In this document: positions 11,048 to 23,303 of the stretch, piece by piece | Layout of the letters: the number at the start of each line of letters is the position of its first letter | Numbering within the stretch: the first letter of the stretch is position 1 | NCBI GenBank assembly: GCA_963920575.1 | Contig: OY986964.1 | Coordinates: 12,584,663 to 12,648,662, forward strand | Source of the DNA: Narthecium ossifragum | Taxonomy: Eukaryota; Streptophyta; Magnoliopsida; Dioscoreales; Nartheciaceae | Direction of reading: 5' to 3' | Length of the DNA stretch: 64,000 nt | Program-made: the position numbers and the translations under genes | The notes under the pieces: generated by a model | Told to the model about the DNA's origin: nothing | The model's database searches: none | Seen by the model: the letters and a program-made list of their open reading frames with translations, nothing else

Positions 11048-13141
11048 AATTTAAAAGGGCAATTGGCATTTTTATACCATGTAGTCTAGTGTAATGGTAG
11101 TTTATCACCCTATAGTTTTAAAAATGTAGTTTACTATCCTACATTTTATGTAACGGCGAGATTTAGGGTCTGACCCCAGACAACATTATCTCCCTTGACG
11201 AAAAATTGTTCACGTGCCAAGCACGTGAGCGTCTTTGATTTGCATTTTGATACCCTATAGTTTAGTGTAATTGTCACACCCCGGCTCAGAAAACCCATCC
11301 GGCCCGGGGCATGAGGGGAAACCTACACTAGTTACATCCGATACTGCGCGACAATACACAAAGCAGAATAAATTTAAACTTAAAAACTTCCAAGGGCATA
11401 AAGGTTAAACTAAATATTACATTGCGGAATAAAACTCAATCAAAAGAGGGAACATGATTTCATATATTAAATGTTAAGTATATCATCCTCAAAAGGTAAC
11501 TTTAAACAAAAGGTGCCAAAATATACATCTGTCCCTATAAGACCTCAAACTCCTCCGGAAGTTGATGCGTCGCCAAGACCTGATCCAGCTGGAATCACCG
11601 AGGAAGAGCTGACGCCTACACTTGTAAACGCAGCCCAGATAGGAGTGAGCAATAAGCTCAGTGGGGTTCTACTCTACTCTATGTCGCACAGGAAAGAAGG
11701 GAAACTACAAAGTCCCTGGTTCTGTCTCATCTCTAAGGGAAACTCACGTTACGTCCACCGCCTACCCTAGGGCATGCGCTCTGTGACCACAACTGTCAAC
11801 AGCCGTCCCTCTCAACCACCAAGCGCCTAGCGCTGAGCGAAAAAGGGGTAGGACCCAGGACAACACGTAACTTCCCTTAACACGGATACTGAGCATGAGA
11901 CGAGAACTCTGGGCTACCTCTACACCTCAAACAACAGATAGTAGCCAACTAGACCCATCCTCGAAAATACAGAGATTTGGCATAACAATCACGTCCTAGT
12001 CCTTGCTACCCAGCCACGGTCCTAGTGCTAGATCCGAGCTATCCGATAGTCTCGGATCGGCGAAGACCCTATTCACCCGCACCCTAGCCTTATGCTCTAA
12101 TGCAAACAAGATGCATGCAATGCTCAGGCACAAATAAAGAGATATAAGCATGCAACAACATGACATCAATTATACAGGGCTAGGCATAGCCTATAGCTAG
12201 CAAAAGGGGTGAGCACAACAAGGGTCTAAAATACAGATAAGCTATGCTAACAATACAATGATTAGAGTAAAGCGATAAACAAAGATATACAATAGTCCTC
12301 AATGCTCTCCGGCACCTGACAGACTATGGTTCCACAGTTACCCCGCAGGTAACTGGCCAACGACCAAGCAACAACAACAAAGCCAATTTCGGCATTACAA
12401 CGACGTCCACAGCCGTCAACCGAAATTGCTATAAGGGGATACAACCCCGGCCAAGCCAACAAACCACACATACAAGATATATAATCTACCAGTACAACAG
12501 GTTATGCCCCCGGCGCACGCCGGCAATCAGCGGGGCTATTAATCAAAGCAGTAAATCTATACTAAGCATGCAGGGAACACCTCTGGCCCATTTATACTAA
12601 ACATTCTCAGGGGTCGTCACTCCCGTGGTTACCCATAAAGCGATAAAACATTCACAAACTACATATATATATATATATACATATAGCATGCTTGTCGGGA
12701 AACTGCTTGAAAATCGGTAGAAATCGATAAACCGATTCGAAATACAACTTACGGTGTAATCTGGAGATAAACTGGTCAAAATCCCGATTAAAATAATATA
12801 ATAATCACTACTTATCATCGGGAAAACCCCACGAGAAAAGCGGGTCGAAAAGAAATTGAAAACATCGAATTCGGATCAAAATATGTTGGTAGCAAACAAG
12901 AGATCGATCTTCACACCCCGTGAAGATCGATCTTCTCTTCGTAGCCAACCATCAACAAACAAATGATCGATCTATCCACAACAAGTGATCGATCTTCATG
13001 TCCCATGAAGATCGATCATCCACAAAGGGGTCTTCTGTCTGAGCAAAAGGGATCTAAAGTGGGCGTTTTGTCTGGGAAAGAAGGATCGATCATCCCAAAG
13101 TGGGTGTTCTGTCTGGGAAAGAATGATTCAAACACACCCCC

Positions 13142-15507
13142 TGTGAGGTCCCGTCCCTCTACTCCTGTGGCTCGTCGTGGACCGCAAGGGCAATTTGGTA
13201 AATTGTTCCTTGTCGGTTTGTTTCACACTCGCGTGTGCACACACTGACCATGTTTGTGGTATTGTTGGGCTAGAATGGTTAGTGGGACCCGGGATCGAAA
13301 GATCCGGGCTTGGGTTTAAGTTTTAACCCAAGTCCAGCTTCCTGCGAGAGACGGATCGATCCTTCCTTGCTAGAGGGATCGATCGGTCTTTGATAGGAAC
13401 GTGGATCGTTGAGAAGGATCGATCGGTCTCTTGGGACGGATCGATCGGACTCGGAGAAGGATCGATCGGTCTTTTGGTTGGATCGATCGTTCCCTTGGCT
13501 GGATCGATCGGTCTCCTTGGCTGGATCGATCGCTCTCCTGGCTGGATCAATCGGTCTCCTTAGACGGATCGATCCTGCTAAGTCGGGTCGTTTGCCTATA
13601 AAACAAACAGAACCTTCTTCCTTGAATCTCTTTGGAAATCCGAGTTCTTGGCTGAGTTTTTCTCTGGATTTCAAAGAGGTTGCGGACGATTCAAGGCCTA
13701 GCAGCTGGGATTGAAGCTGCTCTTGCTCCGGTAGGGATTCCTACCTACATTCTTCGGGTTTTTGGAAGTTTTTCCTGGCTGTCAATGTTCTTATGCTTAG
13801 AACTTATTGTATACATGTTAGATTGTAGTATTTTTGCCGGTTTTGGATTCGTGATGCTTCGTACTACTAGATCCCAGGTTTTGGTGAGATTTGGTGGAGT
13901 TTTTCGACGGTATTTCTCGCTGTCGGCTTACCGGAGAACCCAACCGATCGATCCGTCTGTGAGATGGATCGATCCCTCCTTGTTGGGCATGCTGAACCCG
14001 AGCAGGATCGATCGGCCCCGGGTGAGGGCGATCGATCCCGGTGCCTTGGATAGCATGGGACTTTCCCTATCGCGAGTCGGATTGATCGTCCTGGGAGGAC
14101 GGATCGATCGGACTCGGCGCGATAGGGAGAGTTTGCTGCCTGCCATTAGAGGGATCGATCCGACTATGGCACAGAGAGAAAATGTATCTTGTTTTGTCGC
14201 GGGGCTTTGTATGATGGTTTTCTTTACTGTCTTAATACCTTGTACATATGTTTAAGCATGTTAGCCCTATAATAGGGCAGTGGTGAACCGGGGGAGTGAT
14301 GACTCCCGGGATGTTTAGAATAAGCGGGCGGGTAGCCCTACTGCTTTCCTTAGCCTTGCATGCCGGCTTGCGGCGAGGGCTTTATCTGTGATATCTGTGA
14401 GCTATTGTTTGTGGGGTTGCTTCCCAGTGCATGTGTTGTGGTGGACTGCTGGCAGTTGGTGAGGGTACCACTGTAGCAGCTCCTTAGACCTTATTTACCT
14501 GCTCACCACCCCGGGCCAGCAGGGTGCCGTGCCCAGACCTTGTTTGATATATCATCACATACTGTTGTATGTTTATCTGTATTATCCTGCGCATGTCCAT
14601 AACATGCATTGTGTTGCGCATTAGTTGCATCTGTGTAGGACGCTGGCGGTGGGTTGACAGCCGATCCGGGGCTTTCGGGTAGCCCGGATCTAGCTCTAGG
14701 ACCGTTGCGGGTAGCTTGGTCCATGACTCGATTTGTAGTATTCAGTCGTTTTCGATGATAGGATTAAGTTGACCTGAATACATTATTGTTTGATGTTTAG
14801 AGGTCGTGTCGGCCTCGAGCCAGACGTTGTGGGTGCAAACCGGTGTCCCGGTCATTGTCTCATGGGTAGAGGAGGTGCCTACTTAGCAGTGTGGTTGCCC
14901 TCCTAGCAGAGTCGGGTGCCTGCTAGTGAGACGACAGTGTGGTTTCCTGCCTCGCTGAGGGCAACCCAGTATGTGACCAGTTCGGCTGTAAGACCATGAC
15001 TGAGGCCTCCCTTCAGGGACACCGGCGAAGGGTTATGGGACCCTTGCTGCACACCTAGGTCTTGCTTAAGGGCGACACTGTTGTGTTCCCTCCCTTGTGA
15101 GTGTCGTAGTGTAGTGTCCCTGCTGAGCTTAGTGCTCACTCTTACCCGGGCTGCGTTTTGCAAGTGCTGGTGCTAGCTCTTCTTTGGTCGCCCCTATGGG
15201 GCCGGTGTTTGGTGACGTGGCGGCGTCTGGCGGTGCTTGAGAGGTGGCGATCTTACAGTTTTATACCTTTTTGTTATAGATAGTCTCCTACAGGAGAGAT
15301 AAATGTATAATTTCCCTGTTTGAAAATTGTATATAAATATCCAGTTTCAGTCTTTGGGTTTGTAATATTTGTATAATACAGGATGGTTTTGATTTGTTAG
15401 GGTAACCACTACGATTAGAGGGAAACCTCGCCGAAATTTCCGCAGTAAGTTAGGTTCCGCTTCGCGTCGCCCGGGCCGGTTGGGCCTACGCGGGTCGGGG
15501 CGCGACA
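13142..15507 (+). repeat. solo LTR A2 (family A) nested inside A1
   Basis: A 2366-bp element beginning TGTGAGGTCCCGTCC and ending GGGGCGCGACA, with CCCCC on both sides (13137-13141 and 15508-15512). It has a TATA box (TATAAAAC, 13597) just downstream of a phased GATCGATC array (13354-13574) and a second cluster after the start region (13940-14160). It lacks coding capacity: peptides such as DRSVPRDRSI are only the translation of the palindrome array. Confidence 0.85.
13354..13574 (+). promoter_or_regulatory. phased GATCGATC array upstream of the A2 TATA box
   Basis: GATCGATC, with one GATCAATC variant, starts at 13417, 13439, 13460, 13481, 13502, 13524, 13545 and 13567: spacings of 21 or 22 bp over eight units, mean about 21.4 bp, near two helical turns. 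An outlying pair is at 13354/13377. The last unit is 30 bp upstream of TATAAAAC. A regulatory role is inference from position and phasing. Confidence 0.6.
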
Positions 15508-16726
15508 CCCCCTGTCAAGAAGAGAATCAATCTTCTTGTCCCAAGAAGATCGATCTTCTTCAGACGGAACAGAACACTAACAAACAAAAGATCGATCTTC
15601 TTCCCAAAAAAGATCTATCCTTCATATGTCGGCAGGAGAGATGAATATTGCCTGAGGTCCAATTTCTTGGATTTAACCTATCAAAACATATCGAAATCAA
15701 ACCAAACTTGGCAGGCATGTGTAATTGGATGTGGGGAATCTAATGACACTAAGAAGTCCAACTTTGGATGATCAAATCCTCCGAATTAAATCAAATGGCC
15801 CGGAAGCCGACGAAACCGACGAAAAACTGAATTTGTTGGATTTGATCTATCAAACATCGATGGAAATCCATTCAAACTTTGCAGGAAGGTCTATTTGATG
15901 GTGGGGAATTCATTCATACAATAAAAACAAAACTCAGATCGTGAAATATCATATCTGAGTCCGACCCCGTCGAAAAACTGACAAAAATACTGAATCCGTC
16001 CGAAAGAATACAGAAATGAAACCACAGCTAGCTTCTAAACATGCTAAGGAATAAGAATACCGAAAATCAAAACATTCCAATACACACAACAACCAAAAAT
16101 CACAAAAAGGCAATAATAGGGTTACCAACTCATAGGAATTGGGTAGAAACACCTACCTGTAGCAACAAGCAGGCGATCTACGAGATCCTCAACTCTGATC
16201 GCCGCGAATCCATGCCGAAAAGCCGCAGCCCAAAGCTCCAGCCGGCAGCCAATGAGGAGAGAGAGGAGAGAAGAGAAAAGAAAGAGAAGAGAGAGAGAGG
16301 GGTTTAAATAGTAAACTGGAATCGATCGCAGCCGTCCATTTCGATCTATCCTGGTCGAGCTTCGATCTTTCGATCGGAGGCGTCCTTAAGGTTCTAATCA
16401 AACACATACATCAATCAAAGGCAGTGTGTGCAACGCGAGTGTGAAACCGACCGCCATGGAGCAAATTTATCAAAATGCCCCTGGGTCAAAAACAGCGATG
16501 CGATCAACCAATCGCATCCCAAGGCCAACCGAGCCGAACCACAAAACCGAACCCTCGATCTAACTCGATCAGACCGGGTTGGAGGTACGGGTCCTCACAA
16601 TAATAGCAGTTTACTACCCATAGTTTGAAAAACTACCCTACATTTTATGTGATGGCACGATTAAACGCATGGGCCCAGATGGTGTTATCTCCCTTCACGA
16701 AAAACAGCGTCGCTACAGCCGTCTAG

Positions 16727-17165
16727 CTCAAAATACAGCCTTCAAACTTTACGGTCGATCCACGCATCCACCTTCACATCAACCATTTGCTTCTATGAGG
16801 AAATGATGCATTCATTGTCAATCCATGCATCGGCCGTTGTTTCAGCCGTTTGGATCAAAATGCAGCTTTCAAACTTCACGGTCGATCTCACGCATCCACC
16901 ATCACATTAACCGCCAGCCTCTATGAGGAAATGATGCATTCATGGTTGATCTATTCATGAATCGATGCTTCAATCGTTTAGCTCAAAATGCAGCTTTCAA
17001 ACTTCATGGGCGATCCACGCATCCACCATCACATCGACTGTCAGTCTCTGTGAGGAAATGATGCATCCAGGATCGATCCATGCATTGACCGTCGCTTCAC
17101 CCATCTAGCTCAAAATGTAGCTTTCAAACTTCAAGATCGATCCACACATTGACCGTCATATCAAC
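16727..17165. repeat. 127-bp tandem array in the centre of the fold-back element
   Basis: The string CTCAAAATGCAGCTTTCAAAC and close variants start at 16727, 16854, 16982 and 17109, giving a period of 127-128 bp. Each unit also carries a GGTCGATCCACGCATCCACC-like segment and GAGGAAATGATGCATTCA. Confidence 0.85.
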
Positions 17166-17519
17166 CACGGAGAGGGAGAGGAAAGACGCACATGAGCGGT
17201 TTTCCATCAAGGGAGATAACGCCGTCAAGGGTCAGGCCCTAAATCACGCTGTCGCATAAAATGTAGGCTAGTAAACTACATTTTTCAAACTATAAGGTAG
17301 TAAACCACCATTACAAAAAACTATAGGGTCTCAAAATACAAAATGCTTGGCACGTGAGCGGTTTTCCATCAAGAGAGATAACACCGTCGGAGGTCAGGTC
17401 CTAAATCACGCTGTCACATAAAATGTAAGGTCGTAAACTACATTTTTTAAACTATAAGGTAGTAAACTGTCATTACACTAAACTACATGGTATCAAAATA
17501 TAAAAACTCCAATTTAAAA

Positions 17520-17628
17520 CACATAAATAATTGAAGCAATATTGAACTACACCACTGCCCAAACAATGTACAATAATATCTCGTTTGTTGTCTAAAACAA
17601 CATTACATACAAGTCTAAAACATATGAT

Positions 17629-17666
<38 letters not shown>

Positions 17667-19150
17667 TATTGTAAAAACTTAAAAAGACAATGAGTGAGTA
17701 GCCGAAAAGTCATTGGACATTCGTATAGCAATTTGATCTCTAATTTGTGTCATTTAAGCTATTTGACTAACATCAACATGTATGGCTTCTTGATTCGCAC
17801 TGAACCCTTCTTCATCGTTCATTATCATATGTCCCGATGAATATTCCACAAAAAATCCATCCAAAGCATGCTTCTTGATTCGCATCCATTTTCTTTTACT
17901 TTCTCATAAACTATCGCAATGAATGATACCGTATTAGCTTTAGACCAATCCATTGGTTTCTAAGCATCCTCCAATGTTAGCTAACAAGATAAAGAAGAAA
18001 ATGGGTGCCACATAAACCACACATTAGAAGATCATACTTATTGGACAAAAGAAGTAATCTCAACAACACATGTGATGTCGTGTTAGCTTCAAGAATCACC
18101 ACCTGACTTTGACGACGACACCTAGGAATCACCACTGAGATTTTTTCTTTGAAATCACCACCAAAGAAGGAAGACGCAAATGCTTTTTTTTTAATCTCAA
18201 AATCATCATCCCAGTAAAGGTGCAGAGGGCTCATATATATAGATGAAATAGAACTGACTCAGCCTAAGTGGCTACTACAATCCAGACTCAATACAGGAAC
18301 TCAACCAACTGAACTAAGACAACCAACTGAAATGAAATAAGCAAATAAAACTCAAACCCTAGCAAATAACAAGACTCGACCCAACAAATAGACTCAATCC
18401 TCATCCATCCACAAGCTCACTGGTGGACCTATCCATCGGTGGCGGAAGTAAACGCGGTCGAATCGGCCTCTGGTGTCCGCACCAACATGGAATAGATTGG
18501 AAGAACAAGCAATAGAGACAGGTACCTAATAAATTCATTTCAAGTAGCATAGAGAAAAGATCAAGTACATAGGCAATCAACTTACAACATACTTGTCACA
18601 GGTCAAGTCATTCCTAATGGGTAATACAATTCATGGCAACAATAAAGCACATAAATCCATCAAAGATTTGGTAATGCCTAGCCTATCATTACCTCATTGC
18701 TAATGCAAAATTGGACCACTCATAGGCCAAAATAGGATATAGGATACACTCCACTTCCATAAACAAAGCCATCCATTTCCAGAACCCAAGGCCCCCATAC
18801 AAGAAAATCACCTCCCGCTAACTTCCTCCATCATTCTTAAATTATCCATCCATTGTTGTAAATTTCCTAGAGAAAGCACACATCCCTACCAAGCAAATCC
18901 TTAAGCTGCTGACAAATAAGGTTTGATTTTTCAACAATCTTGTAGAATAAGTATCAAGAAATTTTGTGTGAGATAATTGAACAGGGATGTAATTTAACAA
19001 GGATATAAACATCAGGTTCTGCTGATTTTTTTAGTCCCTGTAAGAAGAGTGTAGATGAAATAGAAACAAGATTTTGTTTTTCTTTCCAGTTTGTATTTAG
19101 CCTTGTAGAACAAATGAAGGACAAACAAACCAGGACCTAGGTCTGAATTT
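17520..19150. other. intergenic DNA, no gene recognised
   Basis: A (TA)n microsatellite lies at 17632-17664. The rest is AT-rich with only short open frames. 18230-18400 is rich in CTGACT/CAACTGAACT-like words that resemble the untranslated end of a retroelement, without visible boundaries. Confidence 0.4.
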
Positions 19151-19810
19151 TAAGAGACTTGCCACCATTATGATTATAATGATCGAAAATATCAATAAAA
19201 TGACTTCGTTCTCAATAGTTTCAAAAATTCCCCACTCGATGTATACTACCATGCAATCATTCATTCAGTCATCTCCCATCTTATTACGCAAATCAGACTT
19301 GATAATCTTCATCAAAGAGAAGACTCTCTCAACGGTTGCAGTCGCAACTGGTAAGACCAATGCCAACTCAATAAGAATATAAATTAATGGAAATAGAGCA
19401 TTTTTCTAATCTCAACCATCTTCACAGCAAGACTTCCAATATCTTGAAATCCAGAAAAATCATCATTTCTTCTAACATCTCTAATGTAGGTGTTAAGCTT
19501 ATCTCCAAGGATCTTATGATTAGCTGATGTGAAATCCTCTGGATAAAGTTCAGCAAGACGACATAACTAAGCATGGTCAAATACTGAGAATGAGTTTCTT
19601 GGATCAACGTATGCTATGCAAAGAAGTAACTCCGTACTTCCTTCTGTGAAACGATGATTCATCTATTGAGCGATGAAATAAAAAACTTGGAAAAACACTT
19701 CAACACGAAAATGGTGCATATAAGTAATACTTTGCCCTCCACGCCTCGAACGAATGCGAGTTGGTATAATATCTTCCATATTGGGTACACTAATAGAATT
19801 ATTGACATAA
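19150..19810 (-). pseudogene. hAT transposase C-terminal remnant (ZMYM1/TTF type)
   Basis: On the - strand, broken frames read HHFRVEVFFQVFYFIAQ, CIAYVDPRNSFSVFDHA, LCRLAELYPEDFTSANHKIL, then LPVATATVERVFSLMKIIKS and MNDCMVVYIE. This is the order of the plant hAT transposase end with the dimerisation segment (ATVERVFSLMK). In-frame stops (for example after FDHA and GDD) and the absence of the zinc finger and catalytic core show it is a dead fragment. The same family occurs in better shape at 50729-52565. Confidence 0.8.
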
Positions 19811-20368
19811 AACGTTTTGACTTCTTTCAAAAATTTATAACCTCTGCCGTCTTCTTTAGATCCGACTCCACGAACGGTAGCACATCTGCTGCCCCTGCCC
19901 CCAAACCAGACACTATATCACAACCCAAATCAACTAACCAAAAAATCACCCAAAAACACTTGGGTAAAAAAAAAGGTCAGATCTTGGATACCGGGGCCGG
20001 CAAGCCCGACGATGGAGGTGGGGGTGGGCTTGCCATGGACGACGAAGAGCTTTGAAGGGGCCGGCAACACCGCTTCCAGAGAAGAACCAGCGAAGGGTCC
20101 ACAATAGCGCGTAGAAGCTATGCTCGCAATCATCAATTCTCGCCATCGCCACCACCTCCGGCCCCACCTCCGCAGCGGTCTACCATGGATTTCCTTGTTC
20201 TTGATCCCCCCTCCCCCCCTCGTTCCACCACTGACAAATCATGTTTCCAGGTTATTGGGATGGCCACCAAGTAGCGCATCCAATAGTTGTGGGAAGTGAC
20301 ACGACGCCTGATATACCCCCATGGGTGCAATGATGGCTAGATAACCTCTATGCTGGCCTCCACTTGCC

Positions 20369-20580
20369 TGGCTCCCTTGTTTGTTTCGAGGTTAAGAATG
20401 CGGTTAAGGGGTTTAACCCCATTCTTAACCCCAAACACCAAAGTTGTGAAATATGGGTTACCACTATTCCACTTACCCCATTCATCTCTATTTTTTCTTA
20501 CCCCCATTCCTTACCCTCACTTTTTCTAACCCCTAACTTCCTTAACGCTATTCTCCTTAACCCAGAACCAAACGGGGCCA
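20369..20580. mobile_element. MITE, about 212 bp
   Basis: The ends are imperfect inverted repeats: TGGCTCCCTTGTTTG... at the left, and at the right the reverse complement TGGCCCCGTTTGGTTCTGGG. The interior is built from GGTTAAG/CTTAACC strings that can fold into a hairpin. I could not find a convincing target duplication, so the superfamily is not assigned. Confidence 0.5.
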
Positions 20581-21157
20581 TAATTAATGCGATGTGATAT
20601 GTGAACATAGTTTCGAGATTAATAATGATGATGGATAAATCACCTTGTAAAGCCTGTCATGATGCAGGGGTCTCGATCCAAGAGTCACTAACCAGCCTGA
20701 CAAAAGGTTCACTCGTTGACACGAGACTCTAAAAAGGGCTGACACTTGGACTCATCGACGCGCTGTCAAACATCGATGACATCACACCCCAAGCACGTTG
20801 ACAGAAGTGAATACCTTTCTAAGTCCCTCTCAATGTCGACGCTAATCAACACTTAGCCATCACCCTACTTCAACTCGACTAACATGATTTAATCATTATG
20901 GTCTAAATTCAAAAAAATTCACGATGCACCCAAGTCGGTTTGACTTGGGTTAGCCACCAGAGATTAAGCAGGCGCCATGTGATACAATCAACCACCATCG
21001 AACCTGTAGGAGTGGGAACTCGCCCGGAGAAAGAGGAGGAAGTCGTCTCCCATGATGGTGTCGATGGCGCCAAGGAAGCATGCCAGGCGGGCCATGACCC
21101 ACGATCTTGAGTTCACGCACGAAGACAAAGGATGCTCCACGAATGACACGTTGGGGA
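20581..21157. other. intergenic DNA left of solo LTR A3
   Basis: No gene recognised. The stretch 20985-21150 is GC-richer and open in more than one frame on the - strand, without a recognisable domain. A3 is inserted at its right edge (GGGGA). Confidence 0.4.
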
Positions 21158-21342
21158 TGTGAGGACCCGGTCCTCAGACCTGGCTCGACCGGGTGCGTCG
21201 AGGGCTGTTCCACACTCGCGTTGTGCACACACGACCTTGAGATGTTATCCTTGTTTGATTAGAACCCTTAGGTGTGACCTGGATCAAAAGATCGGGGTTT
21301 GGGACACGTTGTTTCCCCGTTTTCCACTTTCCAGGACGAGAG

Positions 21343-21440
21343 GATCGATCTTTTCAGCATAGAAGATCGATCTCCTTGTGCCTGAAAAGTCTTCGCCTTG
21401 TCACAAAACAGATCGATCTTCATAGGGGTGAAGATCGATC
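21343..21440 (+). promoter_or_regulatory. GATCGATC doublets upstream of the A3 TATA box
   Basis: Two doublets with internal spacing of exactly 22 bp (21343/21365 and 21411/21433), 68 bp apart, the last 38 bp before TATAAGTA (21471). Each half-site is part of a longer palindrome such as AGATCGATCT. The role is inferred. Confidence 0.5.
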
Positions 21441-21817
21441 TCTCTGGTCGTGACTAGTTCTATAAGTAGAACCCATCTCCTTCCTTTTGATTTCTTTGGA
21501 AATCTTGGAAGGAGGTCGAATCCGGCGGCTTGGGGAGGATCATTTGGACGATCCAAAGCTTGTTGAGCTAGATTTGGAGGCTTCCATCGGTTCTAAGTAG
21601 GGATCTCTATCCAGATCTTAAGATTTGGTAACTTAGGTTTGTTTTTGTCTGTCTTTAGCTTAGATCCTTGTTTGTAGCCGTTGGTTTTTCGGTATTTTGG
21701 TGTTTCGGACTCCCCTAATTCCATGCTATCAGATCCCTGAGTTTTATGAAGTTTGGTTTTGTATTTTGCGCGTTTTTCGGCGTTTTCTCCGGTGGGTTTC
21801 CGGCGGTGCTCAAGAAG

Positions 21818-22101
21818 GATCGATCTTCTTGTGAAGAAAATCGATCACTCTGGTCATCTCACGCCCAGCCCGAGAAGGATCGATCTTCAAGGTCATAAAG
21901 ATCGATCTCTTTCGTGTTGAGGGCGGGTGCAGTGCTGGCCCGAGGAGGATCTATCTTCATTGGAGATGAAGATCGATCTCCCTCCTTAGCAGTGGACCTG
22001 TGCAAGGAAGATCGATCTCCACTAGGTGTGAAGATCGATCATTTCCCTTGATAGAGAGCTTGAATGGAGATGATCGATCTTCATGGACATGAAGATCGAT
22101 C
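21818..22101 (+). repeat. second GATCGATC doublet array in A3
   Basis: Doublets start at 21818/21839, 21878/21900, 21948/21971, 22010/22033 and 22072/22094. Within-doublet spacing is 21-23 bp and doublet-to-doublet spacing 60-70 bp. This lies downstream of the TATA box, in the presumed transcribed part of the LTR. Some half-sites have drifted (GATCTATC, AATCGATC). Confidence 0.7.
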
Positions 22102-23303
22102 TCCTTTGTGCTGAGAGCTGTTTTTGCTTGGTTTTTAATGGGTTGTTTTCAAATCAACTCGGTTTCCTTTTATGTCTTTCCTATTGTTAGAATTAGGACA
22201 TTATGGTGGTTTTAATCGTGATTTCACTCTTTGCTTTGAGTTTTTACGATGATTTATATTTCCGATTGTTTTGCCGGCTTTTATGGATTTTAATCGGTTT
22301 TTCGATAAGCATGTGTTAGCTTTAGTTGCATTTGTTTATTATGTTTTATTTAGTTGTAACTTATAGTAGTTAGATCTTTACTGCTTTGTGGTTAACCGGG
22401 AGAGTCATGACTCCCGGGAATGTGTAGAATAATTGTACCTCATATTGTTGTTATGTCATATAGTGACACTTAGGTTAGATGTTTGTATAGGTGCATGCAT
22501 TTGATTGCATTAGCTGCATCTTAGGTTAGGACGTGAGCGATGGGTTGATCGCCGATCCGAGGTTCTCGGGTAGCTCACGTCTAGCTCTAGGACCGTGGTT
22601 GGATAGCTTGGTCTAGGGCGAGATTTTTGTACAACTGTTATCATATCTTGGTTCTTGAGGTTTAGAGGTCGTACCGTCCTCCTTTGCCAAGCTTGAGTGT
22701 GGGTGTGCTTTACCTTTCTATTGTTGACGTTTAGGGAGCGCTAGCCGACGTGATCCCTAGCGTGGTCGGTGATTGGGGAGCGTCCAGAGCAGGTGTGATC
22801 CCCATCGCTTTTGCATGCTTGTTGTAGTTGTGCCTTAGGCTTGGCAAGGAAATGGTTCAATTGCAGTTTCCCCCTTCCTGAAGTGTGACGCAGAGTAGAA
22901 CCCTACTGGGCTTTATGCTCACCCTATCCGGGTTGCGTTTGCAGGTGCAGACACCAGCGCTTCCGTAGTCCCCAGCAGATCAGCTTTTGGCGGCACTTCA
23001 ACTTCTGGAGGGCGTTGAGGTGACTAAGGATCAGATCTTATAGTTTGGCAGTTTTTTATACAGTATCCCTTGAGGATAAGTTTATATGTATAATTCCCAT
23101 CTTTGAGTAATTTTGATACATATCTGTATAACTCTGATGTTAATGGAATAGTATGTTTTAGATTTCAATTATGCCTTCAGAAGTCAAATGTTTAAATTAT
23201 TTGTGGTAATTGTTGTATCGCGCTCGATTGAAAGTGAACAGGTGTAGGCCCCCCGTCACGTCCCAGTCCGGATGGGTTTTCTGGGCCGGGGCGTGACAGG
23301 GGA

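Larger units (their letters stand above)
11272..16599 (-). repeat. solo LTR A1 (family A), split by LTR A2
   Basis: On the + strand it begins TGTCACACCCCGGC and ends GGTCCTCACA; the TATA direction of sister copies gives - orientation. The flanks GTAAT (11267-11271) and ATAAT (16600-16604) are a 5-bp duplication with one mismatch. It lies inside a subrepeat of the fold-back element and is interrupted by A2 at 13142-15507. No internal retroviral region or second LTR is seen, so it is a solo LTR. GATCGATC doublets occur at 12902/12925, at 12965/12987/13010, and again at 15518-15620. Confidence 0.8.
11057..17510. mobile_element. Mutator-like fold-back element interrupted by nested LTRs
   Basis: Flanked by a perfect 9-bp duplication AATTTAAAA (11048-11056 and 17511-17519), the usual size for Mutator-like elements. 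Each long inverted arm consists of two tandem ~180-200 bp subrepeats: the left arm is 11057-11271 plus 16600-16720, the right arm about 17165-17510 in reverse. Each subrepeat carries the same landmarks: CATTTTATGT, a TTAGGGTCTGACC-like string, GTTATCTCCCTT and CACGTGCCAAGCA. The centre is a tandem array. No transposase ORF is seen, so it is non-autonomous. Its own length without the LTRs is about 1.1 kb. Confidence 0.8.
21158..23298 (+). repeat. solo LTR A3 (family A)
   Basis: 2141 bp, starting TGTGAGGACCCGG and ending GGGGCGTGACA, with a perfect 5-bp duplication GGGGA (21153-21157 and 23299-23303). TATAAGTA at 21471 follows two GATCGATC doublets (21343/21365 and 21411/21433, both spaced 22 bp). 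Five further doublets lie downstream at 21818-22101. No internal retroviral sequence is attached, so this is a solo LTR left by LTR-LTR recombination. Confidence 0.9.

Noticed and set aside
13354..13574. Array considered as a CRISPR-like repeat
   Set aside because: The repeat is an 8-bp palindrome with 13-14 bp linkers that are similar to each other, in plant LTR DNA; no cas genes, no CRISPR-sized repeat.
13279..13714. Open frames full of DRS, IDP and SIR repeats
   Set aside because: They are only the translation of GATCGATC arrays in several frames on both strands; no start context or conservation.
20950..21228. 92-codon frame on the - strand
   Set aside because: Several overlapping frames are open in this GC-rich patch, none with a recognisable motif, and it runs into LTR A3.
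21158..23298. Family A elements considered as CACTA or other DNA transposons
   Set aside because: The ends are TG...CA, not inverted repeats, and target duplications are 5 bp; both fit LTRs.
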